A stretch of DNA of 64,000 nucleotides, taken from the NCBI GenBank assembly GCA_010024875.1, contig RGFZ01000003.1:20738-84737 (forward strand). Reading direction: 5' to 3'. Below the pieces are notes generated by a model. It was not told the origin of the DNA and did not search any database. It saw only the letters and a list, made by a program, of their open reading frames with translations. A program made the position numbers and the translations under genes. Numbering within the stretch: position 1 is the first letter of the stretch; every line of letters starts with the position of its first letter. Below are positions 9,989-19,646 of the stretch, in pieces. This DNA comes from Oxalobacteraceae bacterium (GTDB lineage: Bacteria; Pseudomonadota; Gammaproteobacteria; Burkholderiales; Burkholderiaceae_D).

Positions 9989-10936
9989 TCAGTGTTGACC
10001 TGCCATGGCGGGTAGTAGCACGCGGTAGATCTGCATTGCCGCAGGGCCTACCAGAATCACCATGAGCGTAGGGAAAATCATGAAAATCAGCGGAAACAAC
10101 AACTTCAGCGAGATTTTCGCCGCAGCCTCTTCCGCACGCTGATGCCGCTTGGTACGCAGGTTTTCTGCATGAATGCGCAAAGACTCACCCATGCTGGTAC
10201 CAAAGCGATCCGACTGGATCAGCATCGCTACCAGCAAATCAATATCTTCGACGCCTGTTCGTAATGCGAGATTACGCAGTGCCCGTTCCTTGCTAAAGCC
10301 GGCGCGCAGCTCCAGGATCAACAGATGAAACTCCTGTCCAAGTACTTGGCTCTTGAGATGAATCTCCTCCGCGACACGATTGAGCGCGGCCTCCAAGCCC
10401 AGCCCCGCCTCGACGCAAATGGTTAACAAATCCAGCGCATCCGGAAAGCTGTCGAAGATGTCTCGCTGACGAACTTCAATCCGATGATTGAGCAGCATAT
10501 TCGGCAAGTAGTAGCCCACGCAAGCCGAGAGCAGTAGTGCCAGCATGACTAGTGACGTTCCACTGGACAGTAATCGCTCGCCGCCGAAGAGCATGCAGAA
10601 AAGCGGCAGGATGAGCGCCAGCAGAGTCTTCGCACCAAAGAAAAAATAAGGTGTAGATTGGTTACGCCACCCAGCATTAATGAAACGTAGGCGCATCGGC
10701 GAGTTTTCCCAACCCTCTGAGGGCTGGGCCAATCTGGCCAGCGGACGGCTGACCTTGACCGCATGCTCCAACCATAAATTCTGGGTATCACCCACCGGCA
10801 CTCCGCGAGCCTCACTCTCAATACTGGCGACACGCCGTCTGAATTTGTCAGGCATCAAGAGCCAGCTAACAGTCGCCGCAATGCCTGCCCAGAGCAGAAA
10901 GACCAATGCAAGAAAAAAAAGATATTGCGTATTCAT
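9989..10936 (-). CDS. tadC: Tad pilus inner-membrane platform protein TadC
   Basis: A 315-residue type II secretion system F-domain protein. Transmembrane segments are visible at the N terminus (YLFFLALVFLLWAGIAATVS), at about 95-145 and at the C terminus (about 275-305). The cytoplasmic T2SSF helical domain lies at about 155-270, with GLGLEAALNRVAEEI and RFGTSMGESLRIHAENLRTKR. With TadB it forms the inner-membrane platform that couples the TadA ATPase to pilin extrusion. It lies 18 bases after tadB in the same operon. Confidence 0.92.
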   Translation of the reverse strand: MNTQYLFFLALVFLLWAGIAATVSWLLMPDKFRRRVASIESEARGVPVGDTQNLWLEHAVKVSRPLARLAQPSEGWENSPMRLRFINAGWRNQSTPYFFFGAKTLLALILPLFCMLFGGERLLSSGTSLVMLALLLSACVGYYLPNMLLNHRIEVRQRDIFDSFPDALDLLTICVEAGLGLEAALNRVAEEIHLKSQVLGQEFHLLILELRAGFSKERALRNLALRTGVEDIDLLVAMLIQSDRFGTSMGESLRIHAENLRTKRHQRAEEAAAKISLKLLFPLIFMIFPTLMVILVGPAAMQIYRVLLPAMAGQH

Positions 10937-10954
10937 GATTCCTCTCGAGATACC

Positions 10955-11938
10955 TCAGACCCGGATCTGTACAATCAGCCGCATCCACAAAATACCCAGT
11001 AACAGCAACACACCTGAGCTAGCCAGCATGGCAGGGCCTGCGGGATCATCGAAAAAACGCTTCAGATAATCGGGACTGGTCAGAGCGAAAAGGCCGGCCA
11101 CGCCAACCGGCAAGAGGCAGAGAATCCATGCTGATAATCTGCCTTCGGCAGACATCACTCGAACATCACCCATGAGCTTCAGCCGCTGTCGGACCAGCTG
11201 GCTCACTTTACTCATCAGCTCGGATAAATTACCGCCCGCTTCACGCTGGATCAGCACTGCAATCACCAGATACTGCAGATCAGGCAGCGGAACGCGGCTT
11301 GCCAGACGCTGCAACGCGTCCGACATGGACAGGCCAAAATTTACCTCATCGGAGACGATACGGAATTCCGCGGCAATAGGATTCGGCATTTCTTCCGCGA
11401 GCATCTGCAGTGTCGATGGCAAGGCATGACCGGCACGCAGGCTACGGCTAATCAGATCGGCGGCTTCGGGTAATTGCAACTCAAGAATTTTCAGGCGCTG
11501 ATTACGCTCACGACGCACGATCAGCAAGGGAAGCAAAGCAACAAGAGCCGCAATGACCAGAACGATCAGCCATGGCAATTCAACCATGCTGGCCATAGTG
11601 AGAGCGCAGCCGAATGACAATGCCGTCAAAGAAAGGAATTTCGTAACCGACCAGCTCAGCCCCGACTGCTGCAGAAAAATCTGTAAATGCAAGATGCCCG
11701 GCAGTCTGCGCAGGAAAGCATCGACAGCCGTGGACCGCGATAGCCGGTTGTCTTTCAGTAGCCCGCCTGCGTTATTCTGTTTTGCACCATCGCTTGTGTG
11801 CATCTCACGTAGCCGGCGACTGAGTCGCCGCGCGGCCTCGCTCTGGTTAGAAAACCACCATTGCCAGCCAGCCTCGATCGCCAGCGCAACTGCTGTGAAC
11901 ACCAGGACAGCCACTGCGTAGAAAAGGATATCCATCAT
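10955..11938 (-). CDS. tadB: Tad pilus inner-membrane platform protein TadB
   Basis: A 327-residue T2SSF-domain protein. It has an N-terminal membrane anchor (FYAVAVLVFTAVALAIEAGW), a pair of hydrophobic segments at about 100-150, the cytoplasmic F domain (about 165-285, including ELQLPEAADLISRSLRAGHA and QREAGGNLSELMSKVSQLVR) and further membrane helices near the end. It pairs with TadC, encoded next to it. Its start lies 18 bases after the tadA stop. Confidence 0.92.
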   Translation of the reverse strand: MMDILFYAVAVLVFTAVALAIEAGWQWWFSNQSEAARRLSRRLREMHTSDGAKQNNAGGLLKDNRLSRSTAVDAFLRRLPGILHLQIFLQQSGLSWSVTKFLSLTALSFGCALTMASMVELPWLIVLVIAALVALLPLLIVRRERNQRLKILELQLPEAADLISRSLRAGHALPSTLQMLAEEMPNPIAAEFRIVSDEVNFGLSMSDALQRLASRVPLPDLQYLVIAVLIQREAGGNLSELMSKVSQLVRQRLKLMGDVRVMSAEGRLSAWILCLLPVGVAGLFALTSPDYLKRFFDDPAGPAMLASSGVLLLLGILWMRLIVQIRV

Positions 11939-11956
11939 CAGCCTCGGAGGTATCTG

Positions 11957-13303
11957 CTAGCCGAACAAGCGAGCAGGATCATAGGTATTCTCAGGAACAG
12001 CAACACCGAATTCCCGCAGCCTCTGATCAAACTGCGGATAAATACCGGTTGCGCAAAAATGGCCGACTACCTTGCCTTCGCTGCTCACACCACTGCGCTT
12101 GAACTGGAAGATTTCCTGCATGGTGATCGTCTCGCCTTCCATTCCCGTGATCTCCTGCAGACTCACGAGCTTGCGACTACCATCTGTAAAACGCATGATC
12201 TGTATGACGACTGTAATCGCTGAGGTAATCTGCTGCCGGACAGCACGCTGACCAAGATTGGCGTTAGCCATGCCCACCATGTTCTCCAGTCGCGCCAGCG
12301 CGTCGCGCGGCGAGTTAGCGTGAATAGTGGCGAACGAACCTTCATGACCAGTGTTCATCGCCTGCAGCATGTCCAGTGCCTCGCCGCCTCGTACCTCACC
12401 GAGAATGATGCGATCCGGTCTCATGCGAAGCGCATTCTTTACCAATGCACGCTGTGATATCTCCCCTTTGCCTTCAATGTTCGGCGGGCGGGTCTCCAGC
12501 CGGACAACATGCGGTTGCTGAAGCTGCAACTCGGCCGCATCTTCGATCGTGACGATACGTTCATCAGTCGGTATGAAGCTCGATAGCACGTTCAACAGTG
12601 TTGTCTTGCCGCTGCCCGTGCCACCCGAGATCAGAATATTCACTTTGGCCTTGGAAAGCGCGTTAAGCAATGCCGAGAGCGGCGGTGTCAAACTGCGCAG
12701 TGTCACCAGATCATCAACGGTCAGTGGTTTGACTGAAAAACGACGGATCGACAACATCGGACCATCGAGTGCCAGCGGCGGGATGATCGCATTCACCCGC
12801 GAGCCATCAGGCAGTCGCGCATCGACCATCGGACTCGATTCATCAATGCGTCTTCCGACCCGAGAGACGATCTTCTCGATTACCTTCAGCAGATGATCAT
12901 CATCAGTAAACGTGATGGGTGTCAATTCCAGTTTTCCTCTGCGCTCGACATAAATCTGGCTGTGGGTATTTACCAGGATGTCAGACACGGTAGGATCAGC
13001 CAGCAAAGGTTCGAGCGGGCCGAAGCCCAGCATTTCGTTCTGCATATCGACTACCAACTGGCGCCTTTCAGCCTGATTGACCATGATCTTTTCGTCATCG
13101 ATCAGACGCTCGACCAGATGCGATAACTCGCGCCGGAACTGATCGGTTGATAGCTGCTGCAAACGCTCCAGATCAATACGCTCCAGCAAGGTCTGATGCA
13201 GACGGTGCTTGAGCTGCTGATAAGACGGCGAATGAAAATCCATTTCGCTGGCCGACGTAGCTTTGATGGGTGAAACAACCACCAGCCTGTCGCGATAACT
13301 CAT
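11957..13303 (-). CDS. tadA: Tad pilus assembly ATPase TadA (CpaF)
   Basis: A 448-residue GspE/VirB11-type secretion ATPase of the CpaF subgroup. An N-terminal helical domain is followed by the P-loop [14 protein letters not shown] (about residue 230), the Asp box [12 protein letters not shown], Walker B with [20 protein letters not shown] and the His box [11 protein letters not shown]. It hydrolyses ATP at the inner membrane to drive Flp pilin assembly. The gene sits between tadZ (50 bases upstream) and tadB (18 bases downstream). All catalytic motifs look intact. Confidence 0.96.
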   Translation of the reverse strand: MSYRDRLVVVSPIKATSASEMDFHSPSYQQLKHRLHQTLLERIDLERLQQLSTDQFRRELSHLVERLIDDEKIMVNQAERRQLVVDMQNEMLGFGPLEPLLADPTVSDILVNTHSQIYVERRGKLELTPITFTDDDHLLKVIEKIVSRVGRRIDESSPMVDARLPDGSRVNAIIPPLALDGPMLSIRRFSVKPLTVDDLVTLRSLTPPLSALLNALSKAKVNILISGGTGSGKTTLLNVLSSFIPTDERIVTIEDAAELQLQQPHVVRLETRPPNIEGKGEISQRALVKNALRMRPDRIILGEVRGGEALDMLQAMNTGHEGSFATIHANSPRDALARLENMVGMANANLGQRAVRQQITSAITVVIQIMRFTDGSRKLVSLQEITGMEGETITMQEIFQFKRSGVSSEGKVVGHFCATGIYPQFDQRLREFGVAVPENTYDPARLFG

Positions 13304-13353
13304 TCATTATTCCCCTTGAAATCAAAAATCTCATTAGCATCCAGCGACATGGT

Positions 13354-14538
13354 TCAGTGTGTTTCCTGTCCAGCAGAATTCCTGACAAAGATGCGCCGTA
13401 TGATGCTTCCTGTTGAAGGCGTATTACTGTCCACAAGGCGGTTCACCCACTCCGCAAGACTCTTCGATATCGAGCTGCTGCGCGCCATCTGCAGTACTGG
13501 CACACCCTGATTGATGGAGTCGTTCGCAATCTCGTAGTTATTTGGCACGCGATGTGCGACGCGCTGGTCAAGTACACGTTCCAGCTCCGCGAGCGTGACT
13601 GCTGCCGAGTTTTCATGACGATTCAGCGTCAGCTGGATTTTCTCGCGCCGATAACCTAGCGATGAAAAAATATCAAGCAAGCGCCGTGCATTGCGCAGGT
13701 AAGGCAGGGATTGCTGAAGCACAGGAAAAATCAGGTCCGAACTGTCGAGTGCTCGTATGCTGAGAGTATTTACCTGCCTTCCCATGTCGATCACTACAAA
13801 ATCGAAATGACGCCTTGCGAGCTGGAGTACATTCTCAAAATTCTCAGGACGGATCTCTTCGGCGGGATCTGGATTGTCGGACGCCGCCAGCAGGCTGAAA
13901 TTAGGCGAGACACGCAGTACGCCTGACTCCAATAAATTGATATCCAACCGAGCTCCGGCAGCACAGATGTCGGCTAGCGTCATCACGGGCTTCTGGTCAG
14001 AGACATAGAGTGCCGCATCACCGAACTGCTGATTCAAGTCAATCAGCAACACACGCTTTCTGCCGAGCGTGGCCAGTGCATACGAAAGATTTGCGGCGAT
14101 GAAAGTCGCTCCACTCCCACCCTTGCAGGAAATAAAGGAAAGTATCTTTCCATCGTCCGCTGTCGATGCCTCGAGTTTTTGCGATATGCGATCGATGGCT
14201 ACTTCAATGTCGGACTGTAGCACCGGGAGGGGCAATACCTCGCGTACGCCAGCACGCATTGCCGCGATCAGCGCCTCTGGTGAGCGATCAGATGACAACA
14301 GCATCATGACTGCTTTGGGGAACTGCTGGGCGATACGCTCAAGCATCACCAGGCTCTCTCCAGGAAAGCTGGAGGAATCGAAAATCACGACATCCGGTGT
14401 CGCTGGCGCGACGAGTCCTGCCTCGGCCTGCATGCTGGGTAAGCCCGGCATCGCTACCACCGGAGGCTGAACTCGCTCGCAGGCGCGTGTGATCAGCGAG
14501 ACCAGTTCGGCATTGGTAGAAAGTATGAAAGCTTTCAT
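13354..14538 (-). CDS. tadZ: Tad pilus localisation protein TadZ (CpaE), ParA/MinD-like
   Basis: The ATG at 14538 (MKAFILSTNAELVSLITR) gives 394 residues; an in-frame start 8 codons upstream is possible. The N-terminal part (about 1-125) resembles a receiver-like domain (VVIFDSSSFPGESLVMLERI). The rest is a ParA/MinD-like ATPase with a deviant P-loop CKGGSGATFIAANLSYAL, in which the usual P-loop lysine is Ala, as is common in CpaE proteins, then LLIDLNQQFGD and FVVIDMGRQVNTLS. TadZ places the Tad machine at the cell pole or at foci. It is followed 50 bases on by tadA. Confidence 0.9.
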   Translation of the reverse strand: MKAFILSTNAELVSLITRACERVQPPVVAMPGLPSMQAEAGLVAPATPDVVIFDSSSFPGESLVMLERIAQQFPKAVMMLLSSDRSPEALIAAMRAGVREVLPLPVLQSDIEVAIDRISQKLEASTADDGKILSFISCKGGSGATFIAANLSYALATLGRKRVLLIDLNQQFGDAALYVSDQKPVMTLADICAAGARLDINLLESGVLRVSPNFSLLAASDNPDPAEEIRPENFENVLQLARRHFDFVVIDMGRQVNTLSIRALDSSDLIFPVLQQSLPYLRNARRLLDIFSSLGYRREKIQLTLNRHENSAAVTLAELERVLDQRVAHRVPNNYEIANDSINQGVPVLQMARSSSISKSLAEWVNRLVDSNTPSTGSIIRRIFVRNSAGQETH

Positions 14539-14576
14539 TTGTGAGCGTTCCTTGTCGATCATGATGGCCGCTTCAT

Positions 14577-15035
14577 CTACCCGCAGCTGGCAGAATCCAT
14601 CGCCTCTCTTGTCAGTGTGGTGGTGAATGCCGGCAGCGGTATTTGCGCCGGCAAAAAAGGAATGACGGTCTTGATCTTCAATCCATCCACGATGGCCACG
14701 GTGGCCGATACGCAGGGAGTACCACCGCTGTCACTGCCCGCGCTACAGCCGCTGGGGGTATAGCTAATCTGAACGTCACCGCTGGACAGTGTGGGCATGA
14801 CACGCTGCATGCGCTGCAAGATACGGCTGTCATCCTTGCCACAGACGATGGCAACACGGGCGCCCAGTGCCGTGGCTTCATTGGCTGCGCTAATGACATA
14901 GAGCACACGACCCAGTTCGAACACCCCCAGCAGCAGAATGAACAAACCACCGATGGCGGCCACCAGCGCGAACTCGACGACTGCTGCCCCACGCTCGTGA
15001 CCGAATCTTTGCCTGATGTGTTTACGCGCGATCAT
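14577..15035 (-). CDS. TadE-like minor pseudopilin (second of two)
   Basis: A 152-residue protein with a prepilin-like N terminus: a basic leader, a cleavage context RG|AAVVEFALV, then a hydrophobic helix of about 25 residues (IGGLFILLLGVFELGRVLYV). The rest is an exported domain with cysteines (for example SGCSAGS, GTPCVS). TadE/TadF pseudopilins are processed by the prepilin peptidase (CpaA here) and help assemble the Flp pilus. It overlaps the preceding TadE-like gene by 4 bases (ATGA), so translation is coupled. It could be called TadF by position. Confidence 0.88.
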   Translation of the reverse strand: MIARKHIRQRFGHERGAAVVEFALVAAIGGLFILLLGVFELGRVLYVISAANEATALGARVAIVCGKDDSRILQRMQRVMPTLSSGDVQISYTPSGCSAGSDSGGTPCVSATVAIVDGLKIKTVIPFLPAQIPLPAFTTTLTREAMDSASCG

Positions 15036-15559
15036 CCCGCTTGCCTCATCACGGCCTCGATCGGACCAAAGCCGATCGTAGGGCCCGTGTTCAACAGCGG
15101 CAATCCAATGAGAGGAAAGGCATAGCCATCAATGCGGACGGAGACGAGGTGTATCGATCCTTGTCCGGTCGGCACACTGCGATAGCTGTCCTGATTACTT
15201 CCCTTGCACTCACTCCAGCTCTTGCGGTCGCAGACTTTGACGCTGGACGCAGACAGCTTGGGTACCAGTACCGGCCCGAGACAATCGACATTACCGTGTA
15301 CTGCGAGACAGCGCGCTTCTGCGACCAGCTCCCCGTAGCCCTCGCTGTCGGGACTTTGCGAGGACAGCAAGCGCGCCGCTGCACGGACCGATTTGACCAG
15401 CGTGTTGTAGTGATAAATTGCGCGCCCGTACTCGACAACACCGAACGACAGCAGTAACAGCGGTACCAGCAGCAATGCAAATTCCACCGCAGCAGATCCG
15501 TGTTGGCGCGCAGGGATTTGCCGCCGTCCATGTAATGGCGAAATGTGAGAAATCTTCAT
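15032..15559 (-). CDS. tadE: TadE-like minor pseudopilin (first of two)
   Basis: A 175-residue pseudopilin: short basic leader, QHG|SAAVEFALLL cleavage context with Glu at position +5, a hydrophobic segment LLVPLLLLSFGVVEYGRAIY, then an exported domain with two cysteine pairs (EARCLAVHGNVDCLG and VCDRKSWSECKG). It begins only one base after the tadG reading frame ends and overlaps the next pseudopilin gene by 4 bases. Predicted minor component or assembly factor of the Flp pilus in the inner membrane and periplasm. Confidence 0.9.
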   Translation of the reverse strand: MKISHISPLHGRRQIPARQHGSAAVEFALLLVPLLLLSFGVVEYGRAIYHYNTLVKSVRAAARLLSSQSPDSEGYGELVAEARCLAVHGNVDCLGPVLVPKLSASSVKVCDRKSWSECKGSNQDSYRSVPTGQGSIHLVSVRIDGYAFPLIGLPLLNTGPTIGFGPIEAVMRQAG

Positions 15560-15560
15560 C

Positions 15561-16894
15561 TCATTTCACCAGTGTTGCCACTAGCGGTCCGCTGGCATTC
15601 GAGCCACCCGGTAAACCATACGACGCGCAGGGGCTGCCCGGCGCACTGGCACTGCCGAGATACTCAAGCATCATTCGCGGATATTGCGTGCTACCGCCAC
15701 CGCTGCCACCCCCGCTCCCGCCGACATTACCACCGGTGTTCCCGGTACTATTTCCACCACCTTTGCCATTACCACCGCTATTCCCACTCGTGCTCGCTGT
15801 TGTTGATCCGCCGGCACCGCCACTGCCGCCGAGGTTGTTACTGATCGGATGCAGAAGGAAAAAACATCCCCAAGAAACGATTGGCATCTTGTTGTTAACT
15901 AAATTGCCGCAATCCATCAAAGGCGCTGGTATGACCCGTCGGTTTTGTCCGTGATCTTTCAGATAATTCGACTCCTTGATCGAGCCCTGGGTCTTCAGTC
16001 CGGTGACTGAATCTGCCTGATAAGGTACGTTGGCAGCGCGGGCGAATCGTCAGCGCTGGTATTCCCTTGATAGATACCGAAGCGGGTGTTGTAGTCGTTG
16101 CCCAGCGAGGCGATCGCGCCGGACTCGCCGACAAGGGCATTCGAGGCCGGTACACTGCAGGCACCACTACCCCGCAGCTGTCCCGCCAGCTCGCTTGCCC
16201 CGCCATTCGGTGGCGTGAAATCTACCCATTTGAAAACGCTTTGCGAAGTACCGGTGGTATCTTTCGGATCGACAGCGCCCGCATACCAGTTACCGACGAC
16301 TAGTGTCGTCGTATTAGTACACACACCGATTGGCAGCGAGCAAGTTGACTGTGATGCCTTGAGGGTTGCCACCGCTGTCGCGCTCACCTGCTGCGCATCA
16401 AGCGCGGTACCTGGCAGTATGCTGAGTACCTGAATGAACCAGGCTGGTATACCAGTGCGTATCGCAGTACATCGAACGTAACGAATGGATTTTGCCGAAC
16501 TGCCTGTCGAACTCGCGCTTGCATAAGATCCGCCGCTGTTATCGACACTGAATTCGATACGGTTGGCCTCGCTATAGCTCACAGCCGATTCCTGGAACAA
16601 CACCTTGTGCCGGCTGCCGGCTGTCGCTCCTGCGGCCGCGGCAAGCAAGAGCTGATTGTCGTTTGCGCCGGTCAGTTCCTGCGCCGCCGCCAGTGCGCAG
16701 GCATCGGCGCTGTTCTGCAGCTCACTCTTGACCACATAGAGCTTGCCGAGATCAATAGCAAGCCCAGTAATACCCACCATCGCCAGCAAGGCGATTGCCA
16801 CCAGCACAGCCACTGCGCCAGATTGATCGCAGCGCAACGGTGGCCTTCGCCGCGAAGACACATTGGAAAGTGCGCAGGCTCTCATGAGGTGCAC
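15561..16894 (-). pseudogene. tadG: tadG, interrupted by a single-base frameshift near 16045
   Basis: The 5' frame (16894 to 15995, 299 residues) begins with a TadE/G leader (DQSGAVAVLVAIALLAMVG and GLAIDLGKLYVVKSELQNSA) and ends early after DDSPALPT. The other frame then reads FARAANVPYQADSVTGLKTQ, NRRVIPAPLMDCGN, WGCFFLLHPI, a Gly/Ser/Thr-rich linker and EYLGSASAPGSPCASYGLPG, the usual TadG C terminus. Adding one T to the GATTCG near 16045 gives ADDFARAA and joins the two frames into about 444 residues. TadG is a membrane-anchored assembly protein of the Flp pilus. No slippery heptamer is seen, so a real deletion or a sequencing error is more likely than programmed frameshifting. Confidence 0.85.
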
Positions 16895-16898
16895 GGCC

Positions 16899-17171
16899 TT
16901 AGCGACCCACGCCGATCACAAAACTGTTACTGTTTTGCGTCGGTTCTTTAAAGCTGTTGCGGTAGCGTCCCAGAGCCTCGCGCGAGGTATTGCCATCCAC
17001 GGATTCGGGCACTGCTTTCTGGCCTGCTTCGGGATTGCGTGTCTGACGCACGACCGCCAGCCGCGCGGATTCGCCGAACTGACTGTCCCATTGTGGAGTC
17101 GTCTGCACGCATGCGCTCAGACCAGACACCAAGCACGCAGCAAGCAGAAATTTGATCCATAGATTTTTCAT
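16899..17171 (-). CDS. small tad-locus lipoprotein
   Basis: A 90-residue protein with a lipoprotein signal peptide (MKNLWIKFLLAACLVSGLSAC), the modified cysteine being residue 21. The mature part is short and polar, with SREALGRYRNSFKEP near the end, a pattern found in small lipoproteins encoded after cpaC in Burkholderiales tad loci. It may help place the secretin or anchor a periplasmic part. It lies 11 bases after cpaC and 4 bases before tadG. Family identity comes from position and pattern, so the role is an inference. Confidence 0.78.
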   Translation of the reverse strand: MKNLWIKFLLAACLVSGLSACVQTTPQWDSQFGESARLAVVRQTRNPEAGQKAVPESVDGNTSREALGRYRNSFKEPTQNSNSFVIGVGR

Positions 17172-17182
17172 CGAAGCTCTCC

Positions 17183-18691
17183 TTATTTAACTTCGAAGCC
17201 GTCAGGAACACGGCCCTGCTTGCCGCCGGACGCGGGCTTACCTTCCATCTGACCTCCAAGGAAAAGCTCACTTCGGCTCGGGTCGGTCAGTCCATCGGTC
17301 GGCAGCCGGACAGCGCTATTCAGAGGTTTCACCAAACGTGGCGTGACCACGAAAACCAGCTCAGTGCGGTCTTGCTGGAAATCAGTGCTGCGGAACAGCG
17401 CACCGATCAGCGGAATTTCTCCGAGAATAGGAAAAGCCTTGATATTCGTGGTGCGATTGTTTTTGATCAGACCGCCGATCGCGAAGCTTTGCCCGTCTGC
17501 TAGCTGCACGGTCGTCGATGCTCTACGCGTTGTAATCAGCGGCAGCAGTGCCGTGGTGGTGTTGGTCAGGTTGCTGATTCCCACACCCTCGCGAGAAAGC
17601 TCGGACACTTCCGGGGATACCTTCAGATTGATTCTTCCGCCGGCAAGAACAGTCGGCGTAAATTTTAGACCCACACCGAATTCCTTTTCTTCTAGCGTAA
17701 TGCGATTGGCAAGCGTATCCTGCGCGACCGGTATCAGTATCTTGCCACCCGCGAGAAAGCTGCCCTCTTGCCCGCTGATAGCCATCACGTTCGGCTCGGC
17801 CAGTATCTTCACCAGCCCATCCTTTTTTTCAGCCTCCAGCGTGAATTTGGTACCTGTCGTCCGCGCTGCAGTCACGGAGCCCGCGAGCGTATTGGTCAGA
17901 AATTGCGTAAGAAGGCTGTACGTCCACATGCCGTTGCCGACGCTGCCCTGAACACCTGCACCCAGCTTATCAATCAGTGTCTTTGATACTTCGGCGATCT
18001 TCACTTCCAACATCACTTGCTGCGCACTGCCAACACTGAGTAAATTGATCACTCTGACCTGTTGCTGCTGCAGGTTAGACTGAACCTGCTGGGCGCTCTG
18101 TGCGGTGGCCTGTGTGGCCATGCCTTCCTGCTGCGCCGCGGTACTCATTAACGCCGGACGACGTACATACGCGGTCGCAAGATCCACTGCCCGGGTAACG
18201 GCGACGGCATCGCTGACGATTCCGGACAAGACCAGGCTGTCGGCCGCTGCGGTTACCCGAATATCCTGCTCCTCAGGCATCAGTTCACGAAAGGTGGCCG
18301 TCAGTGCACCGGGATCCATCGTCACTTCGACATCGATCACGCTGCAACCACCTGTCTTGCCTTGCAAAATCATGTTAGTGGTGCCGATTGATACACCCAG
18401 CAGATAAAGCGTCTCCGGCGAGACCAGCATCGCTTGAGCGACATTCGGATTACCCAGCGTGCGATTGGTCACCTGCTCCGGCAGACGAAGTAGGGTCGAC
18501 TTCCCGATCGGTAGAGAGATTTTTGCCGGCGATGCGACTTCACCATTGCAAGTCATGCCGGTCATCATGTTGGTGGGCGCAGCCTTGGCTTCCGCAGAGG
18601 CTTCTCTGCCAAGAGCGACCGTGAAGACCAGCACTGCAAACAGCATGCTGACGACAGGCTGCAATTTCAACAGGTGTTCAGAAGGTGTCAT
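17183..18691 (-). CDS. cpaC: Tad pilus outer-membrane secretin (CpaC/RcpA)
   Basis: The ATG at 18691 (MTPSEHLLKLQPVVSML) gives 502 residues and places a signal peptide (LFAVLVFTVALGREASA) at the right distance; a longer in-frame start overlaps cpaB. The N-terminal periplasmic domain (about 50-140) has KISLPIGKSTLLRLPEQV and a BON-like segment. The secretin domain fills the C-terminal half, with GGLIKNNRTTNIKAFPILG and TELVFVVTPRLVKP. It forms the outer-membrane channel of the Flp pilus. It is followed 11 bases on by the small lipoprotein gene. Confidence 0.93.
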   Translation of the reverse strand: MTPSEHLLKLQPVVSMLFAVLVFTVALGREASAEAKAAPTNMMTGMTCNGEVASPAKISLPIGKSTLLRLPEQVTNRTLGNPNVAQAMLVSPETLYLLGVSIGTTNMILQGKTGGCSVIDVEVTMDPGALTATFRELMPEEQDIRVTAAADSLVLSGIVSDAVAVTRAVDLATAYVRRPALMSTAAQQEGMATQATAQSAQQVQSNLQQQQVRVINLLSVGSAQQVMLEVKIAEVSKTLIDKLGAGVQGSVGNGMWTYSLLTQFLTNTLAGSVTAARTTGTKFTLEAEKKDGLVKILAEPNVMAISGQEGSFLAGGKILIPVAQDTLANRITLEEKEFGVGLKFTPTVLAGGRINLKVSPEVSELSREGVGISNLTNTTTALLPLITTRRASTTVQLADGQSFAIGGLIKNNRTTNIKAFPILGEIPLIGALFRSTDFQQDRTELVFVVTPRLVKPLNSAVRLPTDGLTDPSRSELFLGGQMEGKPASGGKQGRVPDGFEVK

Positions 18692-18722
18692 GATGTTTTT
18701 CTTTCGCTGTGCTGAGGGCGAC

Positions 18723-19625
18723 TCAGTAACACTCCTGCGAACTGCGCAGGCCATTGATTACGCCGATACACTCGGCACTCTTGAGGCTCGGTGGGACGAC
18801 AGTCGGGGTAGCGGCGATAGGAGCTGGCGTCACGGATGGCGCAGCGACGCGACGCTGTACCGACGCTGAATGCTTGGGCGTACTCTGTTTTTCTGCTGCT
18901 GGCGGTGCGGCGACCGAAGCCTGTAGCGCCAGCAAATCGGCCTTGGTCGCGCCAGCGGTGCGAATGGCGCCGGGATCGACCTGATTTCGCAACACCAATG
19001 AGAGACTGCCAACACTGCGTGCGAGATCGATTTTTTCGGCTTCGCCAGGCGAGACTTCCAGCGTGACGGCATTCACGACACGCGGCTTGGTCTCATCACG
19101 ACCGACCTCCTGTGCGACTGCAAGAACGAGGATTTTTTCGAGTACGGTCTTCGAAATACTCTGATCGCGGTTGGTACGATCGCCTTCTCTTTGTGTGTTG
19201 ACAATGATGTCGACGTAATTACCGGGTAATGCAAAACCAGCGACACCGATGACATCATTGACTCTTACGGTGATCGCTCGCTTGCCCTCGGCGATCACTG
19301 CAGACAGTCCACCCTGCGTGCCGATCGGTGCCAGCTTTGCATCGAGCACGGGCTCGCCACGCTGTAATGCGCTCTTGAGCACTCGACCTTCAAGCTTTCC
19401 GATATCGGCATGCGAGCCCGGCGGCAAACTATCCCTGGGCCAATCGACCAGCCTGACCAGTTCAGGTGTAAGCCGCTGACCCAGACTGATCTCGGTGGTC
19501 GCCACCGCAACGCGCGTGATGCCGCTCGTTGATTGATGATTCAGCCAGCGCGATGCCAGTATCACCGCCATCAGACCGGACAGAATGGCCACGGCCAAAA
19601 CGATGAATGTTCTTGTGTTTTTCAT
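18723..19625 (-). CDS. cpaB: Flp pilus assembly protein CpaB (RcpC)
   Basis: A 300-residue protein with an N-terminal membrane anchor (TFIVLAVAILSGLMAVILA). A SAF domain (about 40-105) reads ISLGQRLTPELVRLVDWP and GRVLKSALQRGEPVLDAKL. The RcpC/CpaB core has GKRAITVRVNDVIGVAGF, NYVDIIVNT and AVTLEVSPGEAEKIDLA. A proline/alanine-rich tail (about 240-285) follows. CpaB is a periplasmic protein linked to the secretin. It lies between cpaA (21 bases) and cpaC, and its 3' end is 31 bases from the chosen cpaC start. Confidence 0.92.
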   Translation of the reverse strand: MKNTRTFIVLAVAILSGLMAVILASRWLNHQSTSGITRVAVATTEISLGQRLTPELVRLVDWPRDSLPPGSHADIGKLEGRVLKSALQRGEPVLDAKLAPIGTQGGLSAVIAEGKRAITVRVNDVIGVAGFALPGNYVDIIVNTQREGDRTNRDQSISKTVLEKILVLAVAQEVGRDETKPRVVNAVTLEVSPGEAEKIDLARSVGSLSLVLRNQVDPGAIRTAGATKADLLALQASVAAPPAAEKQSTPKHSASVQRRVAAPSVTPAPIAATPTVVPPSLKSAECIGVINGLRSSQECY

Positions 19626-19646
19626 GCAGCCTCCGGCTGGATGTCT

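Noticed and set aside
15418..15954. Plus-strand frame with long proline runs opposite tadG
   Set aside because: The proline runs are simply the antisense of the Gly-rich linker of TadG.
16000..16060. Programmed ribosomal frameshift in tadG
   Set aside because: No slippery heptamer and no clear downstream structure at the junction; one missing base explains the data better.
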